DNA of 64,000 nucleotides from Natronococcus sp. CG52 (GCF_023913515.1 NZ_CP099393.1:124001-188000), one strand, 5' to 3'. Shown: positions 28,583-38,294, numbered from the stretch's first letter. Numbers and translations: made by a program. The notes: generated by a model from the letters alone, not told the origin.

Positions 28583-30136
28583 ATGAATCAAAGCGCCATT
28601 ACGAGTGAGGACCGATCTGACTTCAACGGGACCAGGCAGATTCAGCAACGGAACGCCGCTGCCGCGCGCGCGGTCGGCGATATCGTTACGTCGACGCTCG
28701 GACCTAACGGGATGGAGAAGATGATCGTGAGTGACAACGGAGAGGTGACGATTACCGGTGATGGATCGACTGTCGTCGAGCAGCTCGCATTCGAAAACCC
28801 GTTCGCGAGACTCATCGCGGCGGTTAGCGAGGATCAGCAAGCGGCAGTCGGTGACGGAACGACGACAGCTATCGCGATCACGACCGAGTTGTTGACGAGC
28901 GTCGAGACGCTCCTCGAGCAGGGAATCCATCCGACGAATATCGTCGACGGATTCCGGAAAGGGAACAAGGTCGCACAGGAAGCGATTGACGAGTTGTCAC
29001 ACCGGCTGGACCCAAACGACGGACAGATGCTTCGACAAGCAGTCGCCAGTCACCTCACCGGCGTCGTCTTCGGCAACCAACGGACGGACCTTGCGGATCT
29101 CATCGCTACCGCCGCCGAAGCCGTCGTCGAGGAAGCAGAGGCTGAACACGCCGACCGCATAGCTATCGATACGAGATCGGGTCAATGGATCGACGATTTC
29201 GAACTCCTCTCGGGAGCGGTCATCGAAAAAACGCCGATGCGGCCGAGTATGCCGACCGATCTTGAGTGTGCCGACGTCCTGCTGGTAGACGAACCGCTTG
29301 AGGTCGGAGAGATTGAACACGACTCCAACGTTGCGGTCGACACGCTGGATGAGTACGACCAGTATCTCGACTGGGAGGAGCGGGCACAGCGGGGGCAAGT
29401 CGACCAGATCCTGGCGACCGGCGCCGACGTCGTGTTCTGTCAGAAGCGAGTCGACGATAGAATCGCCAATCTGCTGTCCGAGGAGGGGGTACTGGTGACT
29501 CAGTTCACCGTCAAGCCCGACCTGGAGTTCCTCTCGAAACTACTCGATATCCGGATTGTCGGCGACCTCGCGGACCTCGGCGAGGCGGATCTCGGGCAGG
29601 CAAGCATTCGCCGGGACGACGATGCGGGGTTATTCTACGTCGAAAAGACTGATGCGACGGCGAAAACCCTGGTTCTCCGCGGTTCCACGGAGAGCGTCGC
29701 TGAGAAGCTCGAAAGCAATGTCGAGGAGGCAGTGGACCTCGCGATACAACTCGCCGTTGAGGGGCGCGTCGTCTCTGGCGCCGGGGCGACGGAGATCGAA
29801 CTTGCCCGTCGTGTCCGCGATGAAGCTACGCTGAACGACAGTCGGGAACAGATCGCTATGGAGGCCTTCGCCGACGCGCTCGAGCGAGTGCCGAAAGTGC
29901 TCGCCCGGAACGCGGGCCTCGATCCCATCGATACGATAACTGATCTCCGTGCCGCCCATGCAAACGGAGAGACGTCGGCGGGGATCGACGTGACCCATGG
30001 CGGAACTCTTGATGCGCTCGAAGCGGGCATCGTCGACGTACCGGCGATCAAGTCCGAAGCGATCACGAGCGCAACCGAAGCGGCGAACGTTGTCGTCAGC
30101 ATCGACGACGTCCTTCCGGCGAGGGAACTCGCCTAG
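28583..30136 (+). CDS. Thermosome/CCT-type group II chaperonin paralogue
   Basis: A 517-residue group II chaperonin starting MNQSAITSEDRSDFNG. ATP-binding motifs are STLGPNGMEKMI (usual form GPKGMDKM, here with Asn for Lys) and VGDGTTTAIAIT with the catalytic Asp. The apical and C-terminal equatorial parts are present (GRVVSGAGATEIELAR, NAGLDPIDTI). It ends ISIDDVLPARELA-like, without the long acidic or GGM-rich tail of the main haloarchaeal subunits, and is somewhat short. A divergent, possibly specialised subunit inside a sugar cluster is unusual. It may assist folding of the neighbouring enzymes or simply be a transferred paralogue. Confidence 0.88.
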   Translation: MNQSAITSEDRSDFNGTRQIQQRNAAAARAVGDIVTSTLGPNGMEKMIVSDNGEVTITGDGSTVVEQLAFENPFARLIAAVSEDQQAAVGDGTTTAIAITTELLTSVETLLEQGIHPTNIVDGFRKGNKVAQEAIDELSHRLDPNDGQMLRQAVASHLTGVVFGNQRTDLADLIATAAEAVVEEAEAEHADRIAIDTRSGQWIDDFELLSGAVIEKTPMRPSMPTDLECADVLLVDEPLEVGEIEHDSNVAVDTLDEYDQYLDWEERAQRGQVDQILATGADVVFCQKRVDDRIANLLSEEGVLVTQFTVKPDLEFLSKLLDIRIVGDLADLGEADLGQASIRRDDDAGLFYVEKTDATAKTLVLRGSTESVAEKLESNVEEAVDLAIQLAVEGRVVSGAGATEIELARRVRDEATLNDSREQIAMEAFADALERVPKVLARNAGLDPIDTITDLRAAHANGETSAGIDVTHGGTLDALEAGIVDVPAIKSEAITSATEAANVVVSIDDVLPARELA

Positions 30137-30255
30137 CGACGCTCCGCCACTCATTTCAGTTACACCTCGCGAAAGCGCTATCAGCGGTGCTCGCGGGCGG
30201 ACGACCCCTCGTAGAAGATCAGGCCAGTCGTCGATGCATGTCCCGGTAATCCGGC

Positions 30256-31398
30256 TCAGGCCTCCGGCGTCGCCGCGATCGGGATCGAACTGTCGGCGGG
30301 GAGTTCACGATTACAGAGCGCTTCGCCAGTCGAGCCGCTGAACAGGTGGATCTTCTCCTCAGGGAACCGCAACAGGACCTCCTCCTCTTCCTCGATATAA
30401 TACTCACCGGGTACCTTCACGGTCATCTCGGTGCCGGCGAGATCGACGTGCATGTAGTTGATGTCGCCCAGGGGCTCGACGACTCTGACGTCCACCCACA
30501 CGGTATGGTCGTCCGGCTCGTCGGCGATTTCGATGTCCTCGGGCCTAATGCCGAGGGTAACCCGATCTTCTCCTCGGATGGCGTCGAGACGCGAGCCGGA
30601 GAGCGGATAGTCGAAGTCGTCGCCGACCAGACGATCGTCGTCGACGCTCGTCTCGAAGAAGTTCATCGATGGCTCGCCGATGAAGCCGGCTACGAACTTG
30701 TTTTCAGGGGTGTAGTAACACTCTAGCGGCGTGCCGACCTGCTGGAGCTCTCCCTCGTTCAGAATCGCGATTTTGTCACCCATCGTCATTGCTTCGGTCT
30801 GGTCGTGGGTGACGTATACCGTCGTGATATTGAGCTCATCCTGCAGTTCCTGAAGCTCCGTGCGCATGTGAGCGCGAAGTTTCGCGTCGAGGTTACTTAG
30901 GGGCTCGTCGAGGAGGAAGACTTCGGGTTCGCGAACGATTGCGCGGCCCAGGGCGACGCGCTGTTGCTGACCGCCGGACAGCTCGGACGGTTTGTCGCCG
31001 AGGAGATCGTCTATCCCCATCATCTGAGCGACGTCCTCAACGCGCTCGTCGACCTCCTCGTCTGGGAGATCGGTCGTCATCTTGAGCCCGAAGCTCATGT
31101 TTTCTCGTGCGGTCATGTGCGGATACAGGGCGTAATTCTGGAACACCATCGCGATGTTCCGGTCCTTGGGGCTGAGATCGTTCACGACTCCGCCCCCGAT
31201 TCGGACTTCTCCGCTACTCACGTTTTCGAGGCCGGCAATCGATCTGAGCGTCGTCGATTTACCACACCCAGACGGGCCGACCAGAACGAGGAAATTCCCC
31301 TCCTCGAGCTCAATATTGAGGTTATCCACGCCGACGATCGGATCGTCCGAACTACTCTGATAGATCTTCGCGAGATCCCGGAGTTCCAAGTCTGCCAT
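30256..31398 (-). CDS. Sugar ABC transporter ATP-binding protein (MalK/UgpC/MsmK type)
   Basis: A 380-residue CUT1 ATPase. Walker A is GPSGCGKSTT at about residues 41-50. The Q-loop is VFQNYALYPHM, the signature is LSGGQQQRVALGRA, and Walker B is VFLLDEPLSNLDA followed by VTHDQTEAMTMGD. The C-terminal OB-like regulatory domain (LGIRPEDIEIA) is typical of MalK. It energises the two permeases encoded divergently at 31483-33373. A TTTATATTA box at 31420-31431 precedes ATG 31398 by about 27 nt. The run of glutamates near residue 345 (EEEEEVLLRF) is a haloarchaeal trait. Confidence 0.93.
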   Translation of the reverse strand: MADLELRDLAKIYQSSSDDPIVGVDNLNIELEEGNFLVLVGPSGCGKSTTLRSIAGLENVSSGEVRIGGGVVNDLSPKDRNIAMVFQNYALYPHMTARENMSFGLKMTTDLPDEEVDERVEDVAQMMGIDDLLGDKPSELSGGQQQRVALGRAIVREPEVFLLDEPLSNLDAKLRAHMRTELQELQDELNITTVYVTHDQTEAMTMGDKIAILNEGELQQVGTPLECYYTPENKFVAGFIGEPSMNFFETSVDDDRLVGDDFDYPLSGSRLDAIRGEDRVTLGIRPEDIEIADEPDDHTVWVDVRVVEPLGDINYMHVDLAGTEMTVKVPGEYYIEEEEEVLLRFPEEKIHLFSGSTGEALCNRELPADSSIPIAATPEA

Positions 31399-31482
31399 CG
31401 GTGCCTAGAGAATGGCAGATCTAATATAAATAGTTTAGCATAGCACAGATTTTATATATGGGGAATTAGTCTTATTAGCCTG
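31399..31482. promoter_or_regulatory. Divergent leaderless promoters of the ABC transporter
   Basis: Only 84 bases separate the two start codons. TTTATATTA (minus, 31420-31431) and TTTTATATAT (plus, 31450-31459) are each about 27-29 nt before their ATG. The close back-to-back arrangement means one regulator could control both sides. Confidence 0.6.
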
Positions 31483-32412
31483 ATGGCAACACCCCACAAA
31501 GAGCAGCCACGGTTACAACAATTACGTCAGTTTGTAATCGAGGCCAAGTGGTTCACACAGGAGACATGGATTGGGATTGGTCTTGTTGTCCCTGCGACCT
31601 TGATGATGACGGTGATCATCGTCTATCCGACGGTACGAGCCATCTGGATTAGTTTTCACTCTCGATCGTTCCTGCAGTTAGATCAGGTACAATGGGTCGG
31701 ACTTGCGAACTACCAGCAGTTGCTCGAGGACCCCGTCTTCAGTCAGGCACTCCTGCAAACTGTGTTCCTGACAGTCGGGGCGGTCGTGACGATGTACCTG
31801 CTCGGGCTCGGGCTCGCGCTATTACTGAAGGAAAATCTACCAGGCTTAGGGCCACTACGGAGCATCTCGATGGTGAGCTGGGTAATCCCGCCCGTCGTCA
31901 TTGTGATCATCTGGTCGTGGATGCTCGAAGCTGACTACGGCCTGGTCAACTTGATCTCTCAAATGTTTGGGGGCCCGAACAGGTCGTGGTTCGGAACCCA
32001 GGCTTGGGCGCTTCCGCTGGTCACCATGCTTCGCGTCTGGAAGGACACTCCCTTCGTCGCGATCGCGCTGATGGCGAGCATGCAGTCCATCCCAGAGGAG
32101 TACTACGAGGCGGCCGAGATCGACGGCGCAGGCCGACTCCAGAAGTTCCGCCACATTACTCTGCCGAACATCGCGTACATTTCGATGATCATGATCGTGA
32201 TCGAGACGATCGCAGCGTTCAACAGCTTCCAGATGATCTACATCGCGACCGGTGGCGGCCCGGTGAACCGGACCGAAGTCCTGGGAACGTACGTCTACCA
32301 GCAAGCGTTTCAGGAATACGCCCTCGGTTATGCATCGGCCGTCGGTACCGTGATGTTAGTGCTTCTGACGATCTTCACGGTCGTCTACATCAAACTGGAG
32401 GACACGGAATAA
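31483..32412 (+). CDS. Sugar ABC transporter permease (MalF/UgpA type)
   Basis: A 309-residue membrane protein with six predicted helices, the first near GIGLVVPATLMMTVIIVYP. The EAA loop reads EEYYEAAEIDGAGRLQKFRHITLP, the contact site for the ATPase. It belongs to the CUT1 oligosaccharide importers. The stop codon overlaps the ATG of a 16-residue micro-ORF, which in turn overlaps the second permease. The solute-binding protein is encoded at 34152-35447. Substrate: probably an oligosaccharide for the GH4 enzymes, by context only. Confidence 0.9.
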   Translation: MATPHKEQPRLQQLRQFVIEAKWFTQETWIGIGLVVPATLMMTVIIVYPTVRAIWISFHSRSFLQLDQVQWVGLANYQQLLEDPVFSQALLQTVFLTVGAVVTMYLLGLGLALLLKENLPGLGPLRSISMVSWVIPPVVIVIIWSWMLEADYGLVNLISQMFGGPNRSWFGTQAWALPLVTMLRVWKDTPFVAIALMASMQSIPEEYYEAAEIDGAGRLQKFRHITLPNIAYISMIMIVIETIAAFNSFQMIYIATGGGPVNRTEVLGTYVYQQAFQEYALGYASAVGTVMLVLLTIFTVVYIKLEDTE

Positions 32413-32462
32413 TGGAAACGAATATGCAACAGAACGACGCGCTAACGGGGAAGAGCTACTAA
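32412..32462 (+). CDS. 16-residue micro-ORF bridging the two permease genes
   Basis: ATG at 32412 overlaps the previous stop (TAATG), and its own TAA at 32460-32462 overlaps the ATG of the second permease (TAATG again). It encodes METNMQQNDALTGKSY. Such a double stop-start overlap would couple translation across all three frames. It could be a real small peptide, a coupling device, or the shortened former N-terminus of the second permease. Confidence 0.4.
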   Translation: METNMQQNDALTGKSY

Positions 32463-33373
32463 TGGCAGCACCAAGCAAAACCGTTCAAGACGGCAGGACA
32501 GGCATTGTTGGCCGATTTGACGCTTTCATCGGCGAAGACAACAGCATCAAGCACGCGCTCGGCGTTTACGGTGCGCTTACACTGTACTTCATCTGGTTTC
32601 TCGTCCCGATCCTCTGGCTCGCCCTTTCGACCATCAAACCGGGATCCATTATCCAGGCGGACGAGCTCATAATCATCCCCAGCATCGAACAGATCACGTT
32701 CGCCAATTACGAGATGGTGCTAACCAATCCGCAGTTCCAGACGATGTTCTTCAACTCGATCGTCATCTCGGTCAGCACCACCATCCTTACCCTGATAGCC
32801 GGTGTCCTCGGGGCCTACTCCCTCAGCCGATTCTCGTATCCGGGTCGGAAATCGCTCCTGATCGCTTTCATGGCGACCAAGATGCTTCCGCCGGCGTTGA
32901 TCCTCATCCCGTTCTTCATCATGATGTACACGCTGAACCTCGTGAACTCCTACACCGGGATTATCCTGGCGCACTGCGTGCGCGCGCTCCCGCTCGCCCT
33001 CTGGCTTCTCAAGGGCTTCTTCGACGATATACCTGAGGCGCTCGACGAGGCGGCGCGAATCGACGGCTGCTCTCACCTCAAGGTGCTCTATCACGTGATC
33101 GTCCCGCTCGCGAAGCCCGGCATCGCGGTCGCTGCCTTCTACACCTTCGTGACGTCGTGGAACGATTTCCTGTTCGTGTCCATCCTTTCCCAGGGAGACT
33201 CGACTCGGACACTCCCGTTCGGGCTGTACCTCTTCCAGAGCGCCAATACGGTTAACTGGGGAGCGACCCTCACCGCGGCGACCCTTACTGCAATCCCTTC
33301 TATCGTCTTCTTCGCACTGGTGCAGAAGTACATCGTTAAGGGGCTCGCGAGCGGCGGCATGCACGGCAGCTAA
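32462..33373 (+). CDS. Sugar ABC transporter permease (MalG/UgpE type)
   Basis: A 303-residue inner permease with six predicted helices (first around GALTLYFIWFLVPILWLAL). The EAA loop is IPEALDEAARIDGCSHLKVL. It pairs with the MalF-type subunit. The N-terminal 35 residues are hydrophilic and cytoplasmic. Expression is likely coupled to the upstream permease through the micro-ORF. The gene is intact and ends before a 780-base non-coding stretch. Confidence 0.9.
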   Translation: MAAPSKTVQDGRTGIVGRFDAFIGEDNSIKHALGVYGALTLYFIWFLVPILWLALSTIKPGSIIQADELIIIPSIEQITFANYEMVLTNPQFQTMFFNSIVISVSTTILTLIAGVLGAYSLSRFSYPGRKSLLIAFMATKMLPPALILIPFFIMMYTLNLVNSYTGIILAHCVRALPLALWLLKGFFDDIPEALDEAARIDGCSHLKVLYHVIVPLAKPGIAVAAFYTFVTSWNDFLFVSILSQGDSTRTLPFGLYLFQSANTVNWGATLTAATLTAIPSIVFFALVQKYIVKGLASGGMHGS

Positions 33374-34151
33374 CTCCGCTGCGGCACCAGTTTCGACGCA
33401 CGAGGTCCCAACAGCCATCGGTCGCCGTCCCGTGTCGTACCATAGGGAACAGAGCACGGACCCCCCTTCTCGCGCCTACAGTTGGATATGCAAGCATCCT
33501 CAGCGTGAATAAAGGTCAGTTGTGATAGGCTTCGCCTCGTACCCCGTAGAGATCCCCCGCGATTTGGTAGCCACCGAAGGAGACGCAGAACCGGTCAGTC
33601 ATCGGCACCGAGTTGGCAGGGTACCGCCGTGAACGCTGATCTCGACGGGTCGGAATAAGTGTACGACTCCATCGCCGAACTGACGTAGTTCCGAAGGACG
33701 CCAGGCACGACATCGACCCGAAAACGGATTACGCCAATGTCTCTCCCTCCCGATATAGAAGGCAGAACGACGCAGATTCTGAGACTCGATCAGTTTTCAC
33801 GCGACCGCTCGAAAACCGCGACGCGGTCCATCTCTTCCATGCTAATCCCGATATCTGATGGTTCGCTGGAGAGGTATTATGAACCCGTGTGCTCGGGTGT
33901 ATTTCCGCTCCGACCAGCCCCGCCCTGCGTCGACAACGGCGCCAATGGTCCATGTCCTTTTCTTTTTCTCTTCCGGCGATTCCTGGGTCTTGCCTGATTT
34001 GCACCGAGAATAAGAGAGGGTGGATGGCCGCTCGGCGAAAACACTCCCCACTCTGCGAGGTCTCCGTAGTTCGTTGAGCAGCTACAGAAGGCGGTAAGTT
34101 GGACGCAATATCGTCCCGAAGGGGCGCCGCGCCTCCTCTCTAACGGGCTGG
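33374..34151. other. Intergenic region between permease and binding-protein genes
   Basis: About 780 bases where convergent transcripts end. The minus strand at about 33515-33600 reads MTDRFCVSFGGYQIAGDLYG, which looks like the first strands of an alpha/beta hydrolase, but nothing follows. Purine-rich AAAGAAAAAGAAAAGG-like sequence on the minus strand near 33955-33980 could end the binding-protein transcript. No RNA gene is seen. Confidence 0.35.
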
Positions 34152-35447
34152 CTACATCTCGTTCGCTTTCTCCGACCAGGCTTCGTGAAGTCTTTCGCCA
34201 GCCTCCATGGGATCGATCTCGTCGTACATGACCTTCTGTGAGAGGTCGAACCAGGTCGACGAAACCTGACTGACGCTCCAGAAGCCGTAGGACTTGCCGG
34301 TCTCAAAGACGTCTTCGAACCCGGCCCAGTCCGGATTATCCGTGTTTTCGGGGACGGTCCACTCGACGTCCTCGTGAGCGGGGAGATTACCCGGATTCTC
34401 CTCGAGGTACGTCTGAATACCCTCGGGCGAGGTGAACGCTTTGATCGCTTTCCAGGCCTCTTCCTTGTTCTTCGAATGACGGTTGACGAAGAGGGGTTTT
34501 ACCTCGGCATACGTCCCTTTCTCGCCGCCTTCGACGCGCGGGTTGTGCGTCGCTGCGCTGTTCCTGTAGTTCTCTTCCGCCTGTTCGTTCGTGTCCTCGG
34601 ACGTCTCCATGAGACCGTACACCCAGGGACCAGTGGAGATGGCAGCGTAGTTCCCGTTCATGTACGCGATATCGTGCGCCAGGGAGTCGATGCCCCTTGC
34701 GTCCGGATTTGTCGCGGGGGTGTCGGTTGCGAAGAACGGATCGTAGAAATACTCCTTGAACACGATGCCGAAGTCCTCGGCAGTGGCATTGAGCGTAAAT
34801 CCGTCGCCGTCCGCCTCGAAGACTGAGTCGACACGCTGGAAGAGGAAGGAGAGGAACTCCTGGAGACCACGGGTATTCCCCTTCTGGCTGGTAAGGGTGA
34901 ATCCGTGCATGTCGTCTTCGTTCTTCGTGATCTCCGCACCCATTTGGATGAAGTCGCTCCACTGGTCCGGGACGTCGAAGCCGTACTTCTCGAAGATGTC
35001 CTGGCGATAGACGAATCCGCGGCCGTTCCCGATGTATGGGAGGGCCCAGGTTTCGTTCTGGTGCTTCATCGTATCCAGACCGATGTACCCGTCTTTGTAA
35101 TCGAGGTCGTCAATACGGTCAGTCAGCGGTTCGATCAGGTCGGCGGAGACGTAGTCTCCCCGGTGATTGGGGGTCGCCTCGACAGCATCCGGAGTACCGG
35201 TGTTCGCACCGGTGAGGTACTGCTCTTTGATGCTGTCGTACCGCATGTCGGTGAATTCGACTTCGACGTCCGTCGCGTCCTGGATGAGCTGCTGCGATTG
35301 GGGATGGTCCGAATCGGGGTTGTCTCCCCAATATGTGATGCTGTCTCCGCTACCGGATCCATTACCAGTGCAACCTGCGAAACCACCAGCTGCCATGCCA
35401 GCCGCCAGTCCCATGTACTTGCGTCTACTGTAGCTTTCGTCTGACAT
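34152..35447 (-). CDS. Sugar ABC transporter solute-binding lipoprotein
   Basis: A 431-residue extracellular binding protein of the CUT1 class. The N-terminus has a Tat-like SRRKYMGLAAG and a lipobox ending AGC near residue 26, followed by a Gly/Ser linker. The mature part opens ITYWGDNPD. Typical features of family 1 binding proteins follow (ALPYIGNGRGFVYRQDIFEKYG, AAISTGPWVYG, FTSPEGIQTYLEENPGNLPAH). AATTATATG near 35480 is a plausible TATA box for ATG 35447. It partners the ATPase and permeases across 33.4 kb although it is transcribed separately. Confidence 0.92.
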   Translation of the reverse strand: MSDESYSRRKYMGLAAGMAAGGFAGCTGNGSGSGDSITYWGDNPDSDHPQSQQLIQDATDVEVEFTDMRYDSIKEQYLTGANTGTPDAVEATPNHRGDYVSADLIEPLTDRIDDLDYKDGYIGLDTMKHQNETWALPYIGNGRGFVYRQDIFEKYGFDVPDQWSDFIQMGAEITKNEDDMHGFTLTSQKGNTRGLQEFLSFLFQRVDSVFEADGDGFTLNATAEDFGIVFKEYFYDPFFATDTPATNPDARGIDSLAHDIAYMNGNYAAISTGPWVYGLMETSEDTNEQAEENYRNSAATHNPRVEGGEKGTYAEVKPLFVNRHSKNKEEAWKAIKAFTSPEGIQTYLEENPGNLPAHEDVEWTVPENTDNPDWAGFEDVFETGKSYGFWSVSQVSSTWFDLSQKVMYDEIDPMEAGERLHEAWSEKANEM

Positions 35448-35608
35448 ACTTCGTTGGTAACCATGCATAGGCGACACATATAATTTCCCCCTTTTTAACA
35501 ATAGTACATGTGGTAGAAATACGAACAGTCATTTCCAACTTCCTCGTGCGAAAGAGAAAGAGAGGTGGAACGCAGACCCCCGCGAGGGAGAAACGTCGGG
35601 TTCTGATG

Positions 35609-36073
35609 CTACTGATCGGACGCTAAGGACGCCCACAGATCGGTGTACTTGCGCCGTCGGTAGAGATACACAGTGCAGACTACTGTCGTCGTGACCACCA
35701 GCGAGTACACGATAACGAGCGGTGATCCGCTCCCAAACAGGTCGAGTGACGGGGCTACCAACCGTGTCGCAAGTGGGATCGCGAAGCCCACCGCAAAATA
35801 CCAGAGCCAGTTGGGAGTCCACTCGACTTCTGCGTGTGAGAGGTGCACTGCGTCTCGGAACAGCGCTATGTATGCGAAGAAACTGAACAGCGCCGCTCCC
35901 GTGAGGATAAGCCCGCTGCGAAGGCTGAGTGGCGAGGCGTTGGCGGAGAGCACAGTCCAGACCACGTAGACAGTGACCACGATGCCGAGAGCGACGTAGC
36001 CGGCGAGGGTCAACCAGTGCCTCTCGTTCATCTGCGGTCGTGAAGTGATACTCGGACCGGGTGTCTGTGTCAT
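35609..36073 (-). CDS. Four-helix membrane protein, function unknown
   Basis: A 154-residue protein starting MTQTPGPSITSRPQ with four hydrophobic segments near residues 20-42, 55-72, 88-106 and 115-135. The C-terminus is basic (LYRRRKYTDLWASL). It resembles unnamed haloarchaeal membrane proteins; no catalytic or transport signature is visible. It lies between the binding protein and the aldo/keto reductase without an obvious operon. Confidence 0.6.
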   Translation of the reverse strand: MTQTPGPSITSRPQMNERHWLTLAGYVALGIVVTVYVVWTVLSANASPLSLRSGLILTGAALFSFFAYIALFRDAVHLSHAEVEWTPNWLWYFAVGFAIPLATRLVAPSLDLFGSGSPLVIVYSLVVTTTVVCTVYLYRRRKYTDLWASLASDQ

Positions 36074-36162
36074 TGGTGGAAGACTAGGGCGTGGAATAAT
36101 AAACGTCTGGTCCGAGGCGGGCAGTAGAGTTATTGGGGCGGTCGGCGACCTGCGATACGGCG

Positions 36163-37155
36163 ATGGAATACACGAAGCTCGGGACGACAGGAACAGAAGT
36201 GTCACAACTGTGTTTTGGAACCTGGCGATTCGGAAAGGAGACCGACGGAGTCGTCGAGACGACCCGCGACGAAGCACACGAGCTACTCGATACCTGTTGG
36301 GACCTGGGTATCAACTACATCGATACCGCGAACGTTTACGGCGATCCCCAGGGGACGAGTGAGAAGTACATCGGGGAGTGGCTGGAGGACCACGACCGCC
36401 AGGATTTTGTCATCGCATCGAAGGTATACAGCGACATGGGCGACAGACCCAACGACAGCGGGCTGGGGCGGAAACACATCCGGGAACAGATCGATGCCAC
36501 GCTGGAGCGTCTCGGTACGGACTACCTCGACGTCTACTACATCCACCGCTGGGACGAGGAGACTCCCATCGAGGAGACGCTGGCGACGCTGAACGAACTC
36601 GTCAAGGAAGGGAAAGTGAACCACCTTGGCGCGAGTATGATGTCCACTTGGAAACTCACGACCGCGCTCTGGGAGAGCGATGTCAACGGCTGGGAACGGT
36701 TTGAAGTAACGCAGCCGCGGTTTAACCCCGCTTACCGAGATGATGCCCCGTTTCGGCAGACGCCCGAGTATCCGGTCCACGTCAGCCATTACCTCGAGTT
36801 TTGTACAGAGCAGGGGCTGGCCGTCTGTCCCTATTCGCCGCTGGAGGGCGGCTTCCTGACCGGGAAGTACGAGCGCGACGGCGACAATCCAAGCGGATCG
36901 CGCGGTGACTTGGAGTTCTGGATCGACCACTTCGGCGACCGCGAGTGGTCGGTGCTCGACGAGATCCGCAGCGTCGCCGAGGAACTCGACGCGACACCGG
37001 CTCAGGTCAGCCTCGCATGGATGCTCCGACAGGAGAATCCGTCGGCCGTTCCGATCATCGGGGCCCGAACGCCGGAACAACTGACCGATAGCGCCAAAGC
37101 CGTCGATATCACGCTCTCGGACGACCAGTTCGACCGGATCACCGAGGCGTACTGA
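36163..37155 (+). CDS. Aldo/keto reductase
   Basis: A 330-residue AKR starting MEYTKLGTTGTEVSQL. The catalytic tetrad is readable: Asp in YIDTANVYG with the proton-donor Tyr, Lys in VIASKVYS, and His in YYIHRWD. The NADP-binding end has SAVPIIGARTPEQL. It is similar to general sugar or ketone reductases. It is followed 75 bases later by the UxuA-like gene in the same direction, so a link to uronate or ketouronate reduction is reasonable. ATG 36163 is preferred over 36133, because family conservation starts there. Confidence 0.88.
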   Translation: MEYTKLGTTGTEVSQLCFGTWRFGKETDGVVETTRDEAHELLDTCWDLGINYIDTANVYGDPQGTSEKYIGEWLEDHDRQDFVIASKVYSDMGDRPNDSGLGRKHIREQIDATLERLGTDYLDVYYIHRWDEETPIEETLATLNELVKEGKVNHLGASMMSTWKLTTALWESDVNGWERFEVTQPRFNPAYRDDAPFRQTPEYPVHVSHYLEFCTEQGLAVCPYSPLEGGFLTGKYERDGDNPSGSRGDLEFWIDHFGDREWSVLDEIRSVAEELDATPAQVSLAWMLRQENPSAVPIIGARTPEQLTDSAKAVDITLSDDQFDRITEAY

Positions 37156-37229
37156 TCCTATCGGGTCACTTCCCGATCAGACGGTCGACACCGTAACTCC
37201 CATTAGGGGACTCCGCATACGGGTTGTAC

Positions 37230-38294
37230 ATGGTGACTGAGCAAGCGACTCAGGAGAAAATGGAGCGTATCAGTGTCGGCTTCAGGACTCGCTGGTTGAA
37301 CGACGAACGGCTCCGGTTTATGTCACAGATCGGCGTCGAGGACATCTTCGTCGACGTCGTCTCACCAGGATACGAGGCGGACGCGTTCCCCGACGACCTC
37401 GACACTGACGGGGCGAGACATCTCAAGCTATCGCCGGATTCGATCCCCTCGGTCGAACGACTGACCGAGTTGAAGGAACTGTTCGACAGCTTTGGTCTTC
37501 GGTTCGCCGGCATTCACTCCCTGCATTACGGGATGTACGGCGACATCATGTTCGACCGAGACGGGCGTGACGAGCAGGTCGAGGCTATCGCGACCCTGAT
37601 CGAACGACTGGGCCAGGCTGGTATCGACACGCTTGGATATCAGTGGAATCCGCGAGGGGTCGTCCCTATGCGAACCGAGATGGATGCCACTGTGCGAGGC
37701 GGTGCAAAAGCGACGCGCTGGAACGAGGAAGATCTCGGCACCATTGATACGCCGCCGGGTGAGCTCGAACGAACGTACACGGAGGTGGAGTGCTGGGAGA
37801 ACTACGAGCAGTTCCTCGAAGAGATCATACCGATAGCCGAAGACGCGGGCGTTCAGATGGCGCTTCACCCCGCAGATCCCCCGGTATACGAGGAGATCGG
37901 CGGCGTCCCGAGACTGTTCCGCAACGTCGAAAGTTTCGAGCGCGCAATGTCGAGTGTTCCCAGCGATGCCCACGGGCTGAAGCTCTGCCTTGGCTGTTTC
38001 TCCGAGATGGGCGAAGACGTGCCCGACGTGATCCGGCAGTTCGGAGACAATATCATGTTCGTTCACTTTCGCGACGTCATCGGAACCGTCCCGGAGTTCA
38101 CCGAGACGTTCCTCGACGAGGGGAACTTCGATCCGCAGGAGGCCATGGGGGCGCTCCAGGGGATCGGATTCAAGGGCCCGGTATTACTTGACCACGTCCC
38201 ACACATTGAGGGCGACACGGAATGGCGCCATCGGTCGCGTTCGTACGGTGCGGGCTATCTTCGCTGTCTCATCGACACCTGCGAGCGGTCGTAG
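37230..38294 (+). CDS. uxuA: Mannonate dehydratase-like TIM-barrel protein (UxuA family)
   Basis: A 354-residue protein resembling D-mannonate dehydratase, which makes 2-keto-3-deoxy-gluconate from mannonate in hexuronate degradation. Key segments are GIHSLHYGMYGD, the metal region QMALHPADPP, EEIGGVPRLF, KLCLGCFSEMG with the conserved Cys, FVHFRDVIG and the C-terminal LLDHVPHI. It also resembles the broader xylose-isomerase-like barrel family, so an isomerase role is an alternative. ATG 37230 is used; TTG 37224 is an unlikely alternative. It is probably co-transcribed with the aldo/keto reductase. Confidence 0.78.
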   Translation: MVTEQATQEKMERISVGFRTRWLNDERLRFMSQIGVEDIFVDVVSPGYEADAFPDDLDTDGARHLKLSPDSIPSVERLTELKELFDSFGLRFAGIHSLHYGMYGDIMFDRDGRDEQVEAIATLIERLGQAGIDTLGYQWNPRGVVPMRTEMDATVRGGAKATRWNEEDLGTIDTPPGELERTYTEVECWENYEQFLEEIIPIAEDAGVQMALHPADPPVYEEIGGVPRLFRNVESFERAMSSVPSDAHGLKLCLGCFSEMGEDVPDVIRQFGDNIMFVHFRDVIGTVPEFTETFLDEGNFDPQEAMGALQGIGFKGPVLLDHVPHIEGDTEWRHRSRSYGAGYLRCLIDTCERS

